Below are positions 1 to 10,216 of a DNA stretch of 64,000 bases, in pieces. How positions within the stretch are numbered: position 1 is the first letter of the stretch; the number at the start of each line of letters is the position of its first letter. The notes under the pieces are model-generated. The model saw nothing but the letters and a program-made list of their open reading frames with translations. It ran no database searches and was not told the DNA's origin. A program made the position numbers and the translations under genes. The DNA lies in NCBI RefSeq assembly GCF_000150955.2, contig NW_002238036.1, positions 1-64,000 of the forward strand, in the 5' to 3' direction. Source of the stretch: Phaeodactylum tricornutum CCAP 1055/1 (lineage: Eukaryota; Bacillariophyta; Bacillariophyceae; Surirellales; Neidiaceae).

Positions 1-333
1 CCTAACCCTAACCCTAACCCTAACCCTAACCCTAACCCTAACCCTAACCCTAACCCTAACCCTAACCCTAACCCTAACCCTAACCCTAACCCTAACCCTA
101 ACCCTAACCCTAACCCTAACCCTAACCCTAACCCTAACCCTAACCCTAACCCTAACCCTAACCCTAACCCTAACCCTAACCCTAACCCTAACCCTAACCC
201 TAACCCTAACCCTAACCCTAACCCTAACCCTAACCCTAACCCTAACCCTAACCCTAACCCTAACCCTAACCCTAACCCTAACCCTAACCCTAACCCTAAC
301 CCTAACCCTAACCCTAACCCTAACCCTAACCCT
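1..333. repeat. Telomere array (CCCTAA)n
   Basis: About 55 uninterrupted copies of CCCTAA, the C-rich strand of a TTAGGG telomere, start at the first base and stop at the transition CCTAGCGAGT. The C-rich strand reading inward from base 1 fits the left terminus of an assembled chromosome. The perfect periodicity suggests terminal rather than ancient interstitial repeat. Confidence 0.98.
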
Positions 334-410
334 AGCGAGTAACTTACCTTAACACCTTCGTTATTCTGGGAATAGTGCATTAGCTCCTTTTTACGTCCTG
401 TACGTACCTG

Positions 411-442
411 ACCCTAACCCTAACCCTAACCCTAACCCTAAC
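411..442. repeat. Interstitial telomeric repeat, 5 units
   Basis: Five further CCCTAA units lie about 77 bp inside the terminal array, separated by unique sequence. Such short internal arrays are left by healed breaks, telomere recombination or subtelomeric exchange. The open frames that cross this block on the minus strand (runs of alternating G and L) are translations of the repeat, not genes. Confidence 0.95.
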
Positions 443-1102
443 AAGTCACGCAGCCAATGGCGGCACACAACCGTACGTAAGCGAGGATCATGTTTTGCGG
501 ACGTCAAGACGGGCTTGGCTTTGATGGCTTCGTCGCCAGTCGCAAAAACGGAACCTTCCTTGCGATACGGCAGGGGATCGAGTGTTTTGGGAATCCCATG
601 TTCCAACGCGAAATTCTCGAAATTGTATTCGACTTGGTTCACCGTGATCCAAATCACCACACTGCATGATCACCAGTCTTCTCTGTTGTGTACCTACCCT
701 TACTGCAAAAAAACATCCGCGGTTGATGCTGTTTGCATCTACATTTGCTTGGTGCCGTGAGTGTTTCTAGTGTAAAATTTGACAAAAGAAAAATTCTCTA
801 CTAGCTAGAAGCTGTATCAACGGCGAGTCCATTTTGGCTTATACTGACTGTTCACAGTTGTACGTAAGCAACACAAAACGCAGACGCGATTTACGGAAGA
901 ACGACCAACTGTGAAAGGTGTTTGCCAGATGTCAGCAAGTCAGGTATCCCTGTGGGGTAACTTTCACCCTTTTTGAATCTGAGTGGGAATTGTTTGGATC
1001 CCAGTGGGATGTGTTAAGTAAAAAATGAATCCCTGTGTAAAGATAAAATATACATTCATGTATAAATTTACTACACAGGGATCTCCTTTTGCTTAGGATC
1101 TT
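443..1102. other. Subtelomeric gap without a supported gene
   Basis: Short frames here overlap on both strands without ATG-started, domain-bearing products. The segment at about 690-745 has a diverged second copy at about 3808-3885 in the same orientation; both contain CCGCGGTTGATGCT. A perfect 11-bp inverted repeat, ATCCCTGTGTA at 1029-1039 and its complement at 1072-1082, could form a hairpin of 54 bp just before the copia fossil. Confidence 0.6.
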
Positions 1103-1630
1103 ATGTCACGCTTCAATGCGAAACCAAGAGAAGGCCACTACAATGCGGTGCTTTGTATGTTCAGCTATTCAAAGCGACACTTGAATTCCAAGCTTGTCTG
1201 TGACCCTAAAATGAGAGAATTTTCTCAGGTCAAGTTCTCCGATCCTACGTGGAAGGAGCAATACCCAAATGCTGTAGAGGAACTCCCTCCAGCAATGCCA
1301 AAACCTATGGGTAGGTCAGTACAAATCACGGTGTTTGTGGATGCTGCTCATGCAGATTGTCACGTCACGCGGAGATCGACCACCGGCATACTTATTTTTA
1401 TAAATGGAACACCAATACGTTGGTACTCCAAGAGACAAAACACTGTCAAAGGATTGACATATGGATTGGAGTTTGTTGCCATGCGCATAGCTTCCGAAAT
1501 AATCATAGCTTTGCGGTACAACCTACGGGTATTGGGTGTTCCACTTTGTGGACCCGCAAATGTTTTCTGCGACAATATGAGTGTCATCACAAGTTCGACG
1601 ATACCTTCATCGGTACTTAAGAAAAAGTGA
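1103..1630 (+). mobile_element. Ty1/copia retrotransposon fossil, RNase H region
   Basis: A 175-residue frame matches the RNase H part of copia polyproteins: VDAAHAD followed by RRSTTGILIFINGTPI, then WYSKRQNTV and an acidic-residue block. These are hallmarks of the C-terminal domain of Ty1/copia pol, a family abundant in diatom genomes (CoDi groups). Gag, protease, integrase and most of the reverse transcriptase are not visible, and no confident LTR pair was found, so this is a broken 3' fragment of an element. Its subtelomeric position and loss of most parts suggest it is not recent; age cannot be set without a full copy. Confidence 0.8.
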
Positions 1631-2346
1631 TAAGTTCTACCTGCTTACAAGTGTATTTGTAGAATACGACAAAAGAGTAGAAGTTGGGGGGAAAGCCTTG
1701 TAGAGGCTCTGATTGTTTAATTGGTAGGTTTTTAGATTGAGATTGTGAGACTAAAATATCGATTCCAAAATGAAACCTTTTGTGTTGGAAACAGAATGTG
1801 CGAACGTAGAAACCCCGTAGCCAATGTACTGGCTATTAAATCATTGACATAGTTTTTGTCGAGATGATTGGATCACCTATGTGATTGCCAAACCATCGAG
1901 TTCGGATGGTGCCAACAGTATCTGTTGACAACTTTCATCTAGGGAAACCGTATGGTAATCAGGAATATTTCGTTCCTAGCATATCAGGTTTGATAAGACG
2001 AGTTGTCTTATACGCCTCATGCAACGGAACCAGAGTTGTGTATGTTGCAAACATTTGGGTGCATAACGCAAATATTTGGTTTCCTATGAGACGCTTCGTA
2101 TTTTCCTCCGGCATGCCACACACGGGAAATGAACCCAACAAGGACAGTCGTCTGGCCACTGCGTCTGTCCTACGACAGAGCCAGGAAAAAGGGAATGGCA
2201 ATGAGGCCAAGATCTAGAGCTAGTGAATCCTAGATAGATGTTCCAACAAACAATGCTAAGGCTAAGCAATTCGATCTACAACGTAGTATCAAATTGTAGC
2301 ATTGTGTGGCTATAATTTATCACTCTTGGCTCTTGTCGCAGTTTTC
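1631..2346. other. Gap after the copia fossil
   Basis: No supported gene. The first part could be the non-coding 3' end of the copia element, but no terminal repeat could be paired with it. A 110-codon plus-strand frame near 1885-2217 has no recognisable domain. Confidence 0.5.
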
Positions 2347-2682
2347 TTACCACCAGGCCAACATGTCTAGAAGGGCGCACTCAACAATGGCTCTGACCAT
2401 ATCTACGTTGTCAGTGCTTTGTTTGCCACAACTGGGAGGCGTACTTGTCCTTGGTTGAGAGTCACAAGTGAACCAACCAACAACAAATCCCATCTGGTTC
2501 TGCGGGTTTGGGCCGATCCTGAGATACTGGAGGACCTCGGTGATGTTTTCTTTTTGATTGGGTCCTTTGGACTCCGTGTTAGACAACGTGTGTGTTTTGG
2601 CGCACTCCAAAATATGGGCCATTGTTTCATTGCTGCTGTGGCTAATTGACGCCTGCTTATACTTGCAATCCGATTTTGTCAT
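2347..2682 (-). pseudogene. Decayed ORF with ETxxHxxxC motif, possible RT-associated zinc-finger remnant
   Basis: From the ATG at 2682 the frame gives 111 residues. Residues shortly after the start hold a cysteine (SDCKYKQ) and then NETMAHILEC. The E-T-x3-H-x3-C pattern after an upstream cysteine is the layout of the zinc-binding segment found behind reverse transcriptases of LINE-type elements and in related diatom repeat proteins. The rest is polar, then tryptophan-rich at the C-terminus. Without an adjoining reverse transcriptase frame the assignment is weak; it may simply be a chance open frame in decayed subtelomeric DNA. Confidence 0.3.
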
Positions 2683-4777
2683 GGCCGGTAGAGTCAAAAA
2701 GAGCCATGATGTTCAAAGCAATTCAATTTTTGTTTGACAAAGTGCAATTTTTCCCCTTGTGGTAGATCTATATGGAATCTCAATTTTGTACTGCTGAGAG
2801 TGACTGTGTGATCAATGGGGTTAGGGCAATACAGTAGAGGATGGAACCAACAACAACAACTTTGACAACAACAATGGTGAGAACAGATTTGTCAATCTGG
2901 GACAAAGTAAACCCTTGGTTGGCTGCAACTGCCCAATGTGTTGTCAAAAGGTGCAATGCAAGCATGCCGTTTGGAGCACAAACAAAGGGATTTTTGATGA
3001 TATAGAAAAGACTGTGCTGTAATTGCAATGTAGGAAACAGAAAGTAATGATATCAAAGCCATATCCTATAAATCAAGAATATGGATACTAATGATAGATA
3101 TCCTTTCAGTTGCAAGGGGCTTTCCCATTTTTGATTTGACCAAAGTTGGTGTAGGCAAAGTAGCAGTGGTATTGGAGGACTCTATCTGTGATAGCAGGAA
3201 ACTTTGCTTGGCTGTAGTAGCCCACGAGTTGCGCAATCTGTTGCAAACAATGCTTTCCCTTTCCCTACCTATGATGCAAGTGACCAAGAAAGTTGCAGAA
3301 GCAGGCAGTGTTGGGGGCTGAACAAGTAATACCAAATAGAATCAACAATAGAAATTGAAGATAAAATAGATATCAAACAAAATGCAACCAACATGTGTAA
3401 AAAAACATCCATAGACACTACAAGCATAACAAATACTAATTTTAAAGCAACTAGTTCATGATGTTCCTGTAGAGCCCAGGCTGTCAATAGGGCCAGCGCA
3501 ACTGTTTTGTATTGCTTGATTTGGGACATTGTTTGCATCTTGCTTGACCATTGCTTGTTTTGTTTGCTCTCTTTCCTGATTGTCCTACAAGGTGGCTAAT
3601 TCTTGCTTAGCGCTTCTTCAAACCACTGCCAATATCCCTCTCCCTGTGCGCGGCTTTCACCTGCTTCTGGAAATTCTTGTGGAAGGATTTTACATTGTCT
3701 TCCCCATTCCAGGAAGCCACACAGCGGCAGGCGGATCTGTTGCAAATGAAGTACCAGATTTTGTAAAAAGCTCTGAATTTCGCTCCAAATCAGCAACCTA
3801 CATCATCACCAGTGTTGTCTGGTGGTAACTACCCCTGTCTGCAAACAAAATCCGCGGTTGATGCTATTTGCATGCTGTATTATAGCTGAAAAATACAAGA
3901 GGGAGTGCGAGAGTTGTGAGTGCAGCCTCAATAGGTCCACCAAATCTGTACTCAAATGCTGCCGCTGCACGCTTTTGTTGCTTAGGAACAGCTGTTGCAA
4001 CTGCCGTTGTGCTATAGTCTTCCAGTGCCTTTATAGGCGCCAAAGGATACTTTTAATTCTTGTGTAACAAGATCTGTTTTAAAAGCCAACAGTACTTTTT
4101 CCTCCAATTTCATGTCTCATACCCTTTCCATCTTCATTGACTGTAAGGTTGTCTGTCCTGTTGACCTACATACCTTACCTGTGTTTGCTGTCAGTTGCAG
4201 CTACTACAAGAAAAGACATTTGCACAGTGGCATTCATCATGCAAAAGACTGGTTGGAGTCCTGGCAACAGTTTGTTCTCTGTATGCTTGGTGTAAAGTGT
4301 TTGCAGTCAACTGCTGTGAAATAGGTTGATCAAAGCTTGACGGGTTGGAAGCAGCTCTTCCATGCCAGGGTGATACCTCAGCTATGTCATATTCAGAGCA
4401 TACACCAAGCATTGGATTATTTCAAATTGCTAATCTTACTTAAAAGCCGTTTCGCGCTTAATCTAATGTAAGAAAATTTTCAGATTTGGCCAAAATAGCA
4501 ATTTTCCTCGATTGTAAACAACTGACACCAAAATTCATCAATTATTTGGTTTGTTTTGCCTACAACAGTATATACAATCATTTGGTTCCTTTGCTGTTAG
4601 TACAATTCTGGTCCGTTGTTGTCGCTTTCTAAATAGTAATTGTTGTGTATCTTCAATGTATACAAAGTAAAGCAATTACTCCGATTTTATGGAGTTCGTT
4701 GCAAAACATGGCACATGGCTACATCAGGATTCCATTCTATTGATACTCGAGAGCTTTTACTGTTATCTGAATATTTA
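2683..4777. other. Subtelomeric decayed sequence with internal duplications
   Basis: About 2.1 kb of AT-richer DNA with many short frames and no intact gene. Two minus-strand frames, 2780-3028 and 3066-3335, encode related segments: HWAVAANQGFTLSQID and SWATTAKQSFLLSQIE share W-A-x2-A-x-Q-x-F-x-L-S-Q-I, so they look like diverged copies of one coding repeat. The minus frame at 3596-3796 ends with tryptophan-rich YWQWFEEALS. The stretch 3808-3885 repeats 690-745. I read this as the remains of a repeated subtelomeric gene or element on the minus strand. Confidence 0.4.
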
Positions 4778-6640
4778 TCACGCCCAAAAGTGCTGCACAA
4801 CCAATTCAATTGGTTGGCGACAAATAGGACAAGGACTTCCTTGGGCTTTCAAGATACGGGCACAGACCAAGCAACATGCTATATGACCTGTCTCCCCGTG
4901 AACTATTGTTGATGTCCGAAAGTCAGCCAAGCAAACCAAGCATTGATCTTCCAATGCTGATTGTCTATTTGGTATTTTTGCGTAGGTGCTGAGTGGTGGT
5001 TTTTTCAGGCGTGAACTTGTCAAGGACCCCTTTCTAGAACGTTCTGGTGGATTTAGTGGGGACAGTATTGGCAACGCGGTAAATTCATTGACTTGTGTCC
5101 CGCAGCAAGTCGGTTCTTGATGCGATTCTTGCATCTTTCGTAACTGAGAAAAGTGAAAGGCCCAAGGGGCATTGGGCTCAAACTCTCCGTCCAATTCGAT
5201 AAGCTTTACTATTACCAAGTCCAGAGGTGGAGGATTGTTAAGTTTCCGACTTATCCAACCCCCATTTCCAGCTATACGCAATCGTTCCACGCAATCTTCT
5301 GTGGGGTGTTCAGCAAAAGCACGACTGGTGATAGATAGCATAGAACCTTCGGGTGCGTGTCCAATTTCCTGAGAAGACAATTCAACGCCGTCCCGAATGA
5401 TGGCGCCCTCCTTTAGCATAACACAATATACGGCAGGAACAGGAAGCGGAAGAGGCTGCGCAATTTTACCTCGCTGACCTGACAAAGGATTGAGATATTC
5501 AGAGCACCAGCCCAAAACCATCTCCGGGTCTTTGGACTCATTTTCAGGGGGAACAAACACTTCTACTTGTAGGCGGGATAGCCCCATGGCATTGATTGCT
5601 TTACGCTTGACATGAACCAGAGAACCGTACGGGACTGTAGTGATGTGCTGCGTACTCAATTCAAGCCCTTTCCGGACGAATGCACCAACAGGACAGGACA
5701 CCCTCCAAAGCCATTGTCTATCACTCAATAGTGCACTCAGCATCCCGGGGAATAGGAAGCGGTAACGATTAACGCTAAAAACAATGTATCCTTGAATTGG
5801 TGCCTCGATCCTTAAAAGTTCGGTGGCATCACTGGGACGATATACCCGACACCTGCCTGTCGAAGGTCCAATTGTCAACATTTCTGTCCCTAAAACAACC
5901 GTACCGGGTGACAATATACCAACTGTTGGTGTTGTTGACAAGGTGTCAAGGGAAGGCACTCTTTCAAAAACAATCAGTCGGCCGTTTTCAGTCCACCACC
6001 TATTTTCGTTGACTCGTAGCTGCGGGCGCGGCTCACTACTTTCATTCCATTCCAGCCACTGCCCTTCTTCTTCGTCGCGGCACAACCTTTCCCACTCATT
6101 CAAGGCAAGCTCTTCCGCATAGTTAGGCGTGCTGCATCTTAACTTCGCCGGCAGTCCGTCGAAACGATGTGACTTGCTACAACCAAAATTCTGCTCATCC
6201 TTTTGGGATTCATGACTGCCTCCTGACAAGAAGTCATTTCCCGTCGACGCACTTTGAATAGAATGAATGCTGCCGTTTGTCGCAGACAATGCTTCGGAAG
6301 CACTTGGTGGAGACCAGCAACCCAAGGGGAAGATCCCACTATTTTGCAGAACGCTACCGCTCGTCGCTTGGGATGCTGGTAGCGTGGAACACGCGTACAA
6401 AGCTGTTCCGGTAGCAGCTTTCTCATTCGGATAGCCTTCTGAAGTGGAAGTTACAGGCAAAGACGAGATTTCCTGCAGGTCTGTGGTGCTTTCATCGTTA
6501 CATCTCTGTTCAGCAGTGTTGTCATCAATTTTTGCCGGATATTTTGGAAAGGAATGGATCGTATTCCTCATGCCATCACCAGGGACACCCTGTAGCACAA
6601 CAAAAGTCCCGGGAAGCTCTGGCTGTCCAAAGTCTAGCAT
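4778..6640 (-). CDS. RING-finger protein with SH3-like repeats, probable E3 ubiquitin ligase
   Basis: A single-exon frame of 620 residues from a clear ATG. The last 54 residues (567-620) form a RING: CLVC, then HGETGH, CCLVCA and CPICRQPI, ending VVQHFWA. The spacing and the hydrophobic C-terminal tail resemble the MDM2/MAPL class, where the tail completes an E2-activating dimer. The middle, about 240-500, holds repeated SH3-like segments: GAFVRKGLELST and GAIIRDGVELSS begin two similar units, each ending in a Gly-Trp turn (GWCSEYLNP, GWISRKLNNP), with a third weaker unit before them. The N-terminal 200 residues are polar and probably disordered. RING ligases transfer ubiquitin from E2 to substrates; the substrate here is unknown. 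It is the first intact gene next to the telomere. Confidence 0.85.
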   Translation of the reverse strand: MLDFGQPELPGTFVVLQGVPGDGMRNTIHSFPKYPAKIDDNTAEQRCNDESTTDLQEISSLPVTSTSEGYPNEKAATGTALYACSTLPASQATSGSVLQNSGIFPLGCWSPPSASEALSATNGSIHSIQSASTGNDFLSGGSHESQKDEQNFGCSKSHRFDGLPAKLRCSTPNYAEELALNEWERLCRDEEEGQWLEWNESSEPRPQLRVNENRWWTENGRLIVFERVPSLDTLSTTPTVGILSPGTVVLGTEMLTIGPSTGRCRVYRPSDATELLRIEAPIQGYIVFSVNRYRFLFPGMLSALLSDRQWLWRVSCPVGAFVRKGLELSTQHITTVPYGSLVHVKRKAINAMGLSRLQVEVFVPPENESKDPEMVLGWCSEYLNPLSGQRGKIAQPLPLPVPAVYCVMLKEGAIIRDGVELSSQEIGHAPEGSMLSITSRAFAEHPTEDCVERLRIAGNGGWISRKLNNPPPLDLVIVKLIELDGEFEPNAPWAFHFSQLRKMQESHQEPTCCGTQVNEFTALPILSPLNPPERSRKGSLTSSRLKKPPLSTYAKIPNRQSALEDQCLVCLADFRTSTIVHGETGHIACCLVCARILKAQGSPCPICRQPIELVVQHFWA

Positions 6641-7719
6641 TTTCCGCGGATATTGGATGGATAGAACTCCTACTGATAGTCAGCACGTTCGCTTCTGCAA
6701 AACTTGCACCAGCTGCAAGTTTTGGTTTCGAGTTGACTGAGACGGCACCAAAATAAAGAAATTACCAATAAAGGAGCAATCAACACAATCAATAGCAGTT
6801 GGAGGGATCTAGGTAGGCCTGTTTAAACAGGTTATGGTACCAATGTTAAAAAAGACTTTTTTCGCAGGTTTTTCAATCGAAGGGGCTATGTTATCAAGAT
6901 AGAGCCACATACCACAAAGGGTCTTGTAGCAACTTATACAAAGACATAGATTACGTTAGTGTAATCTATACGGTTGTGTTCCATCCTGGATGTTGGCTGT
7001 GCAGCGGGAGAAGGGTCTTTGGCATCACATTTTTTCTGCCTCTCTTTTTGTTTTAAAGAGACGAGGAAGCTCTGCAAGAGGTGTGTGCATTGTCAGCACT
7101 TCTAGCAACGCTTCAAAAATTTTGAATAATGTTGACTGGTAGCATAGGGATATGCAAATGAAAATGATTCGGATGAAAGCATTTTGTATTCGAACACCCC
7201 TCTAAGAAGAAAAGAGGTAAACCGGCCTTTTGTATAATGAAGAGTTCTATATTTACAGGAGATGTGCTTCTAATGAACAGTGCTGTGAAATGAAATTAAA
7301 CAGAGCCAATGTGAGCCACTTGCGGTACGGGTACACTTTACTGTGTACGTAAAAGTTTGTGGCTACTTGGTTCTGCGTGATTGTGTGTAAACCACATTTA
7401 GGGATATACTCTGGGACAGCCAAAATCCCCCCCCCCCCCCCCGCGTTTGCGACACACACAATCACTGACGTATAAAGATTTTCTCAGGTGATAGCATGCA
7501 CGAACGGAACCAATCCTATGTAATGAAAGTTGAAAAGGTCACAATATACATTTTATATGAAGTCAATTATTTTGTTAGTCGATCTATTCTCTCCACGAAC
7601 AAGAAATTAAAACCCGTGATTTAAACGTGGCGATGGGATTCCATGTTAGAAAATGAAGAGGTTCCTTCTACTTGTTTGCGGCACATTTGTCGGCGCGGGC
7701 CATCCAATCTGTAACGATC
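6641..7719. promoter_or_regulatory. Divergent intergenic region, RING gene / CDP-DAG synthase
   Basis: This 1.08-kb stretch separates two genes that point away from each other, so it should contain both promoters. No supported ORF is present. A homopolymer of 16 C occupies 7427-7442, unusual in this otherwise balanced DNA. No promoter element could be assigned with confidence. Confidence 0.5.
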
Positions 7720-9338
7720 ATGATGAGTGAACTGAAGCAGCGGAAAAAAAGTACTGTGGCAGCGACCCGCAAGAGTAACACTTTGGGTGGACTTTCGACA
7801 TGCGACGAATCTTTGAACTCCCAAGGCGCAGCGTCCAAGAAGTTAGCAGCAACAGACCGCCCTTTCTTTCCCAGCAACGGATCTGGTTCCCTTAGCGAGA
7901 CACCGGTGAAGCAACAAAGCGCCGGTATGATGACGGGAGAGCAAGTCAATCGGGAAGAGTCGAAAAGCAAGCGCATTCTCATGCGAGTGTTTTTCGGAGC
8001 TTGCATGTTTAGCGTGTTTTGCGGATCGGTACGTGATGGATTCGGCATACGCATACTGTCGAGTCCTTCATGATTGTACACAGTTGACACTCAAGCGCGT
8101 TTGGCATTTTTTGTCCATTCCAGGTTTATATGGGGCACGTTTACATATGTACACTCGTAGCTATCATTGAAATGCTTCTGTTTCGAGAGCTTGTTCGTGT
8201 TCGGTACTCTGCTTTCTTCGCAACGATCGAGGACACAATTCCCCTCTTCCGGACAACACAGTGGATGTGGTTTGTTGTCGCGTGCTTTTACACGTACGGT
8301 GACTTTTTCCTCGATGCCATCCAAAACAATCAAGAATTGCACTACCTCTTGCCGTACATGCAATACATGTCGAGTGTTTCCTTTTTGCTTTACTCCGGTA
8401 CTTTTGTACTCACGATTACCACACTACAGCGCGAACATATCAAATTCCAAATTAATCAACTTTGCTGGACAATTCTCGTTCTATGCTTGACCTTTGGACA
8501 GCTCAAGTACATCATGCACAACATTTTCAATGGTCTCTTTTGGTATGTCTTTCCTTGTTGTCTCGTCTTTACTAACGATATCATGGCCTACGTTTCGGGA
8601 ATGACGTGGGGACGCAAGTTTATCAATCGACCATTTATCCGCTTTTCACCGGGAAAAACATGGGAAGGTTTTATTGGAGGTTGGATCTTCACAATGGTTA
8701 TTGCATGGTATCTTTCGGGGTTTCTTGCCAAATTCACCTGGATGACCTGCCCTACGAATGAATTCCGACTTGCTCCTGTTTCCTTGGAGTGTGAGCTTGA
8801 CCCCGTCTTCCAAATAGCACAGTCCTTCATCCCTGCGCAAATTTTCGATATACTTCCTCGTTACTTTGTCAAGATAATTCCGAGCGTTGTTGAGATTTGT
8901 TTTAAGAAGGGTAATCCGGATGCGCTCACGCGCTGTATTTCAGGCGAAGAGACTCACGTTCACCATCATTTCGAGCTTGTGTTCAAAAATTATTTTCCTG
9001 TTCAAGTACACGCACTTTGGTTAGCGATGTTTGCTTCGCTAGTAGCTCCCTTCGGTGGCTTTTTGGCTTCGGCAATCAAACGGGCATACGGAGTCAAAGA
9101 CTTCGACTCGATAATTCCTGGACACGGTGGTGTCATGGACCGTATGGACTGCCAATTTCTTATGGCACTCTGCACATGGGTTCACTACAATACATTTGTT
9201 AAGCTGGCTACGGTCAGCGTTCCTCGATTGACTTACATGTACTCGCTGCTGTCCGAGCAAGAGAAGAAAGAATTTTTACAGTCGATTTCTGTTCAAGGGC
9301 GAAACAAAATCAAGAGCTTGGTGGATTTTGGCTTTTAA
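7720..9338 (+). CDS. Phosphatidate cytidylyltransferase (CDP-diacylglycerol synthase)
   Basis: Two exons, 7720-8028 and 8124-9338, joined over a 95-bp GT-AG intron (GTACGTGATG...CAG) that keeps frame: VFCGS then VYMGHVYICTL. The product is about 507 residues. It converts phosphatidic acid and CTP to CDP-diacylglycerol, precursor of phosphatidylinositol and phosphatidylglycerol, in the ER membrane. The CdsA signature is complete near the C-terminus: SAIKRAYGVKDFDS followed by IPGHGGVMDRMDC. Upstream are several hydrophobic helices and RFSPGKTWEGFIGG, typical of eukaryotic CDS. The N-terminal 100 residues are polar and lysine/serine-rich. The open frame begins earlier at a TTG; I chose the first ATG, 7720 (a second ATG follows directly). 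Confidence 0.93.
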
Positions 9339-9661
9339 CCAATAAGTTAGAAAGAGTGTTTGTGCAGCGACATTTATGGAGTTCTCGCCACCTCTTCAGG
9401 CTCTGTGATGTGGTGCTTTGAAGACAATGAAATCGTGTGCAATGCAATTTTATTCTATGGCCAAATACTGCTTTTCCTTTCGTCTCGAAGAGCTCATGCT
9501 GGCATTAAATCAGTGCTGGGCCTACGACTACCATCCTTCCTTCGACTAATGCGAGTTTTTTTGGGTGGCCTTCTCTTCAAAATCCATCACGGAAAGCTTT
9601 TCGTAGACACTGGATACCTCTTTCTCTCTATACATCACGTTGTCCTTCCCTTGATTTAATT
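9339..9661. other. 3' flank of CDP-DAG synthase
   Basis: Short convergent interval between the synthase stop and a small minus-strand ORF. A 99-codon plus-strand frame fills it but has no ATG near its start and no domain; it is probably 3' UTR. Confidence 0.5.
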
Positions 9662-9958
9662 CTACATATATCTAGTTCCGTTTTCTTCGCGGAAAGAGCA
9701 CAATCTGACTTCGTTGAGAGTCATATCATCCTCGAAGAATAGAATACGAGCGATCTTCTGGCGCTTTGAACTATTCGGTGAAAGCGGTATCTTCTCCGTC
9801 TCACTTTCCGATAAAGTCAGTGTTAATGACGGTTGAATAGATGGGATGGCATCCGACAGCCGAGTACCGTCGGTTTCGATCCTGGACTTTCGAAGCGTCT
9901 TACTCCTGTTGGTACGGACATGGCGATTGGCGCGACGAACGCGTAATTTTCGAATCAT
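9662..9958 (-). CDS. Small basic hypothetical protein
   Basis: A 98-residue frame from an ATG, with an arginine-rich first third (RKLRVRRANRHVRTNRSK) and a serine/glutamate-rich middle. No family is recognised. The basic start could be a nuclear or mitochondrial signal, but the length is short enough to have arisen by chance. It shares a short upstream region of about 90 bp with the even smaller ORF on the plus strand. Confidence 0.4.
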   Translation of the reverse strand: MIRKLRVRRANRHVRTNRSKTLRKSRIETDGTRLSDAIPSIQPSLTLTLSESETEKIPLSPNSSKRQKIARILFFEDDMTLNEVRLCSFREENGTRYM

Positions 9959-10048
9959 GAAAGCGAAATTACAAACTAATCTCCTTTGTGGGCAAAACCT
10001 GTATCAGTTCATTTGACTGTAGCTTTATTCGCCGTCAATCGAAGTAGT

Positions 10049-10216
10049 ATGAACGATACGAACAGTAATAATACAAGAGAAGCTAATAAGCGTTTGGTGG
10101 GGCTTCGCCAAATTGTGGACACTTTCAAGGTAATTGTAAATGGACTCTCGAGAGCGGAAAAACTCCTTCGTCCACTGCTGGAAATACAACTAACAAAAAG
10201 AGACATTGAAAGCTAG
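10049..10216 (+). CDS. Tiny ORF, 55 residues, doubtful
   Basis: From the ATG at 10049 the frame encodes a polar, asparagine-rich start followed by a helix-forming segment (RQIVDTFKVIVNGLSRAEKLL) without a recognised family. The frame is open further upstream from a TTG. It may be a small expressed protein or noise; transcript evidence would be needed. Confidence 0.25.
   Translation: MNDTNSNNTREANKRLVGLRQIVDTFKVIVNGLSRAEKLLRPLLEIQLTKRDIES

Noticed and set aside
391-673. Minus-strand frames across the interstitial telomere repeat
   Set aside because: The Gly-Leu run is a translation of the CCCTAA array and neither frame has a domain; both overlap each other in different phases.
9360-9659. 99-codon plus-strand frame after CDP-DAG synthase
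   Set aside because: No nearby ATG start and no domain; fits 3' UTR.
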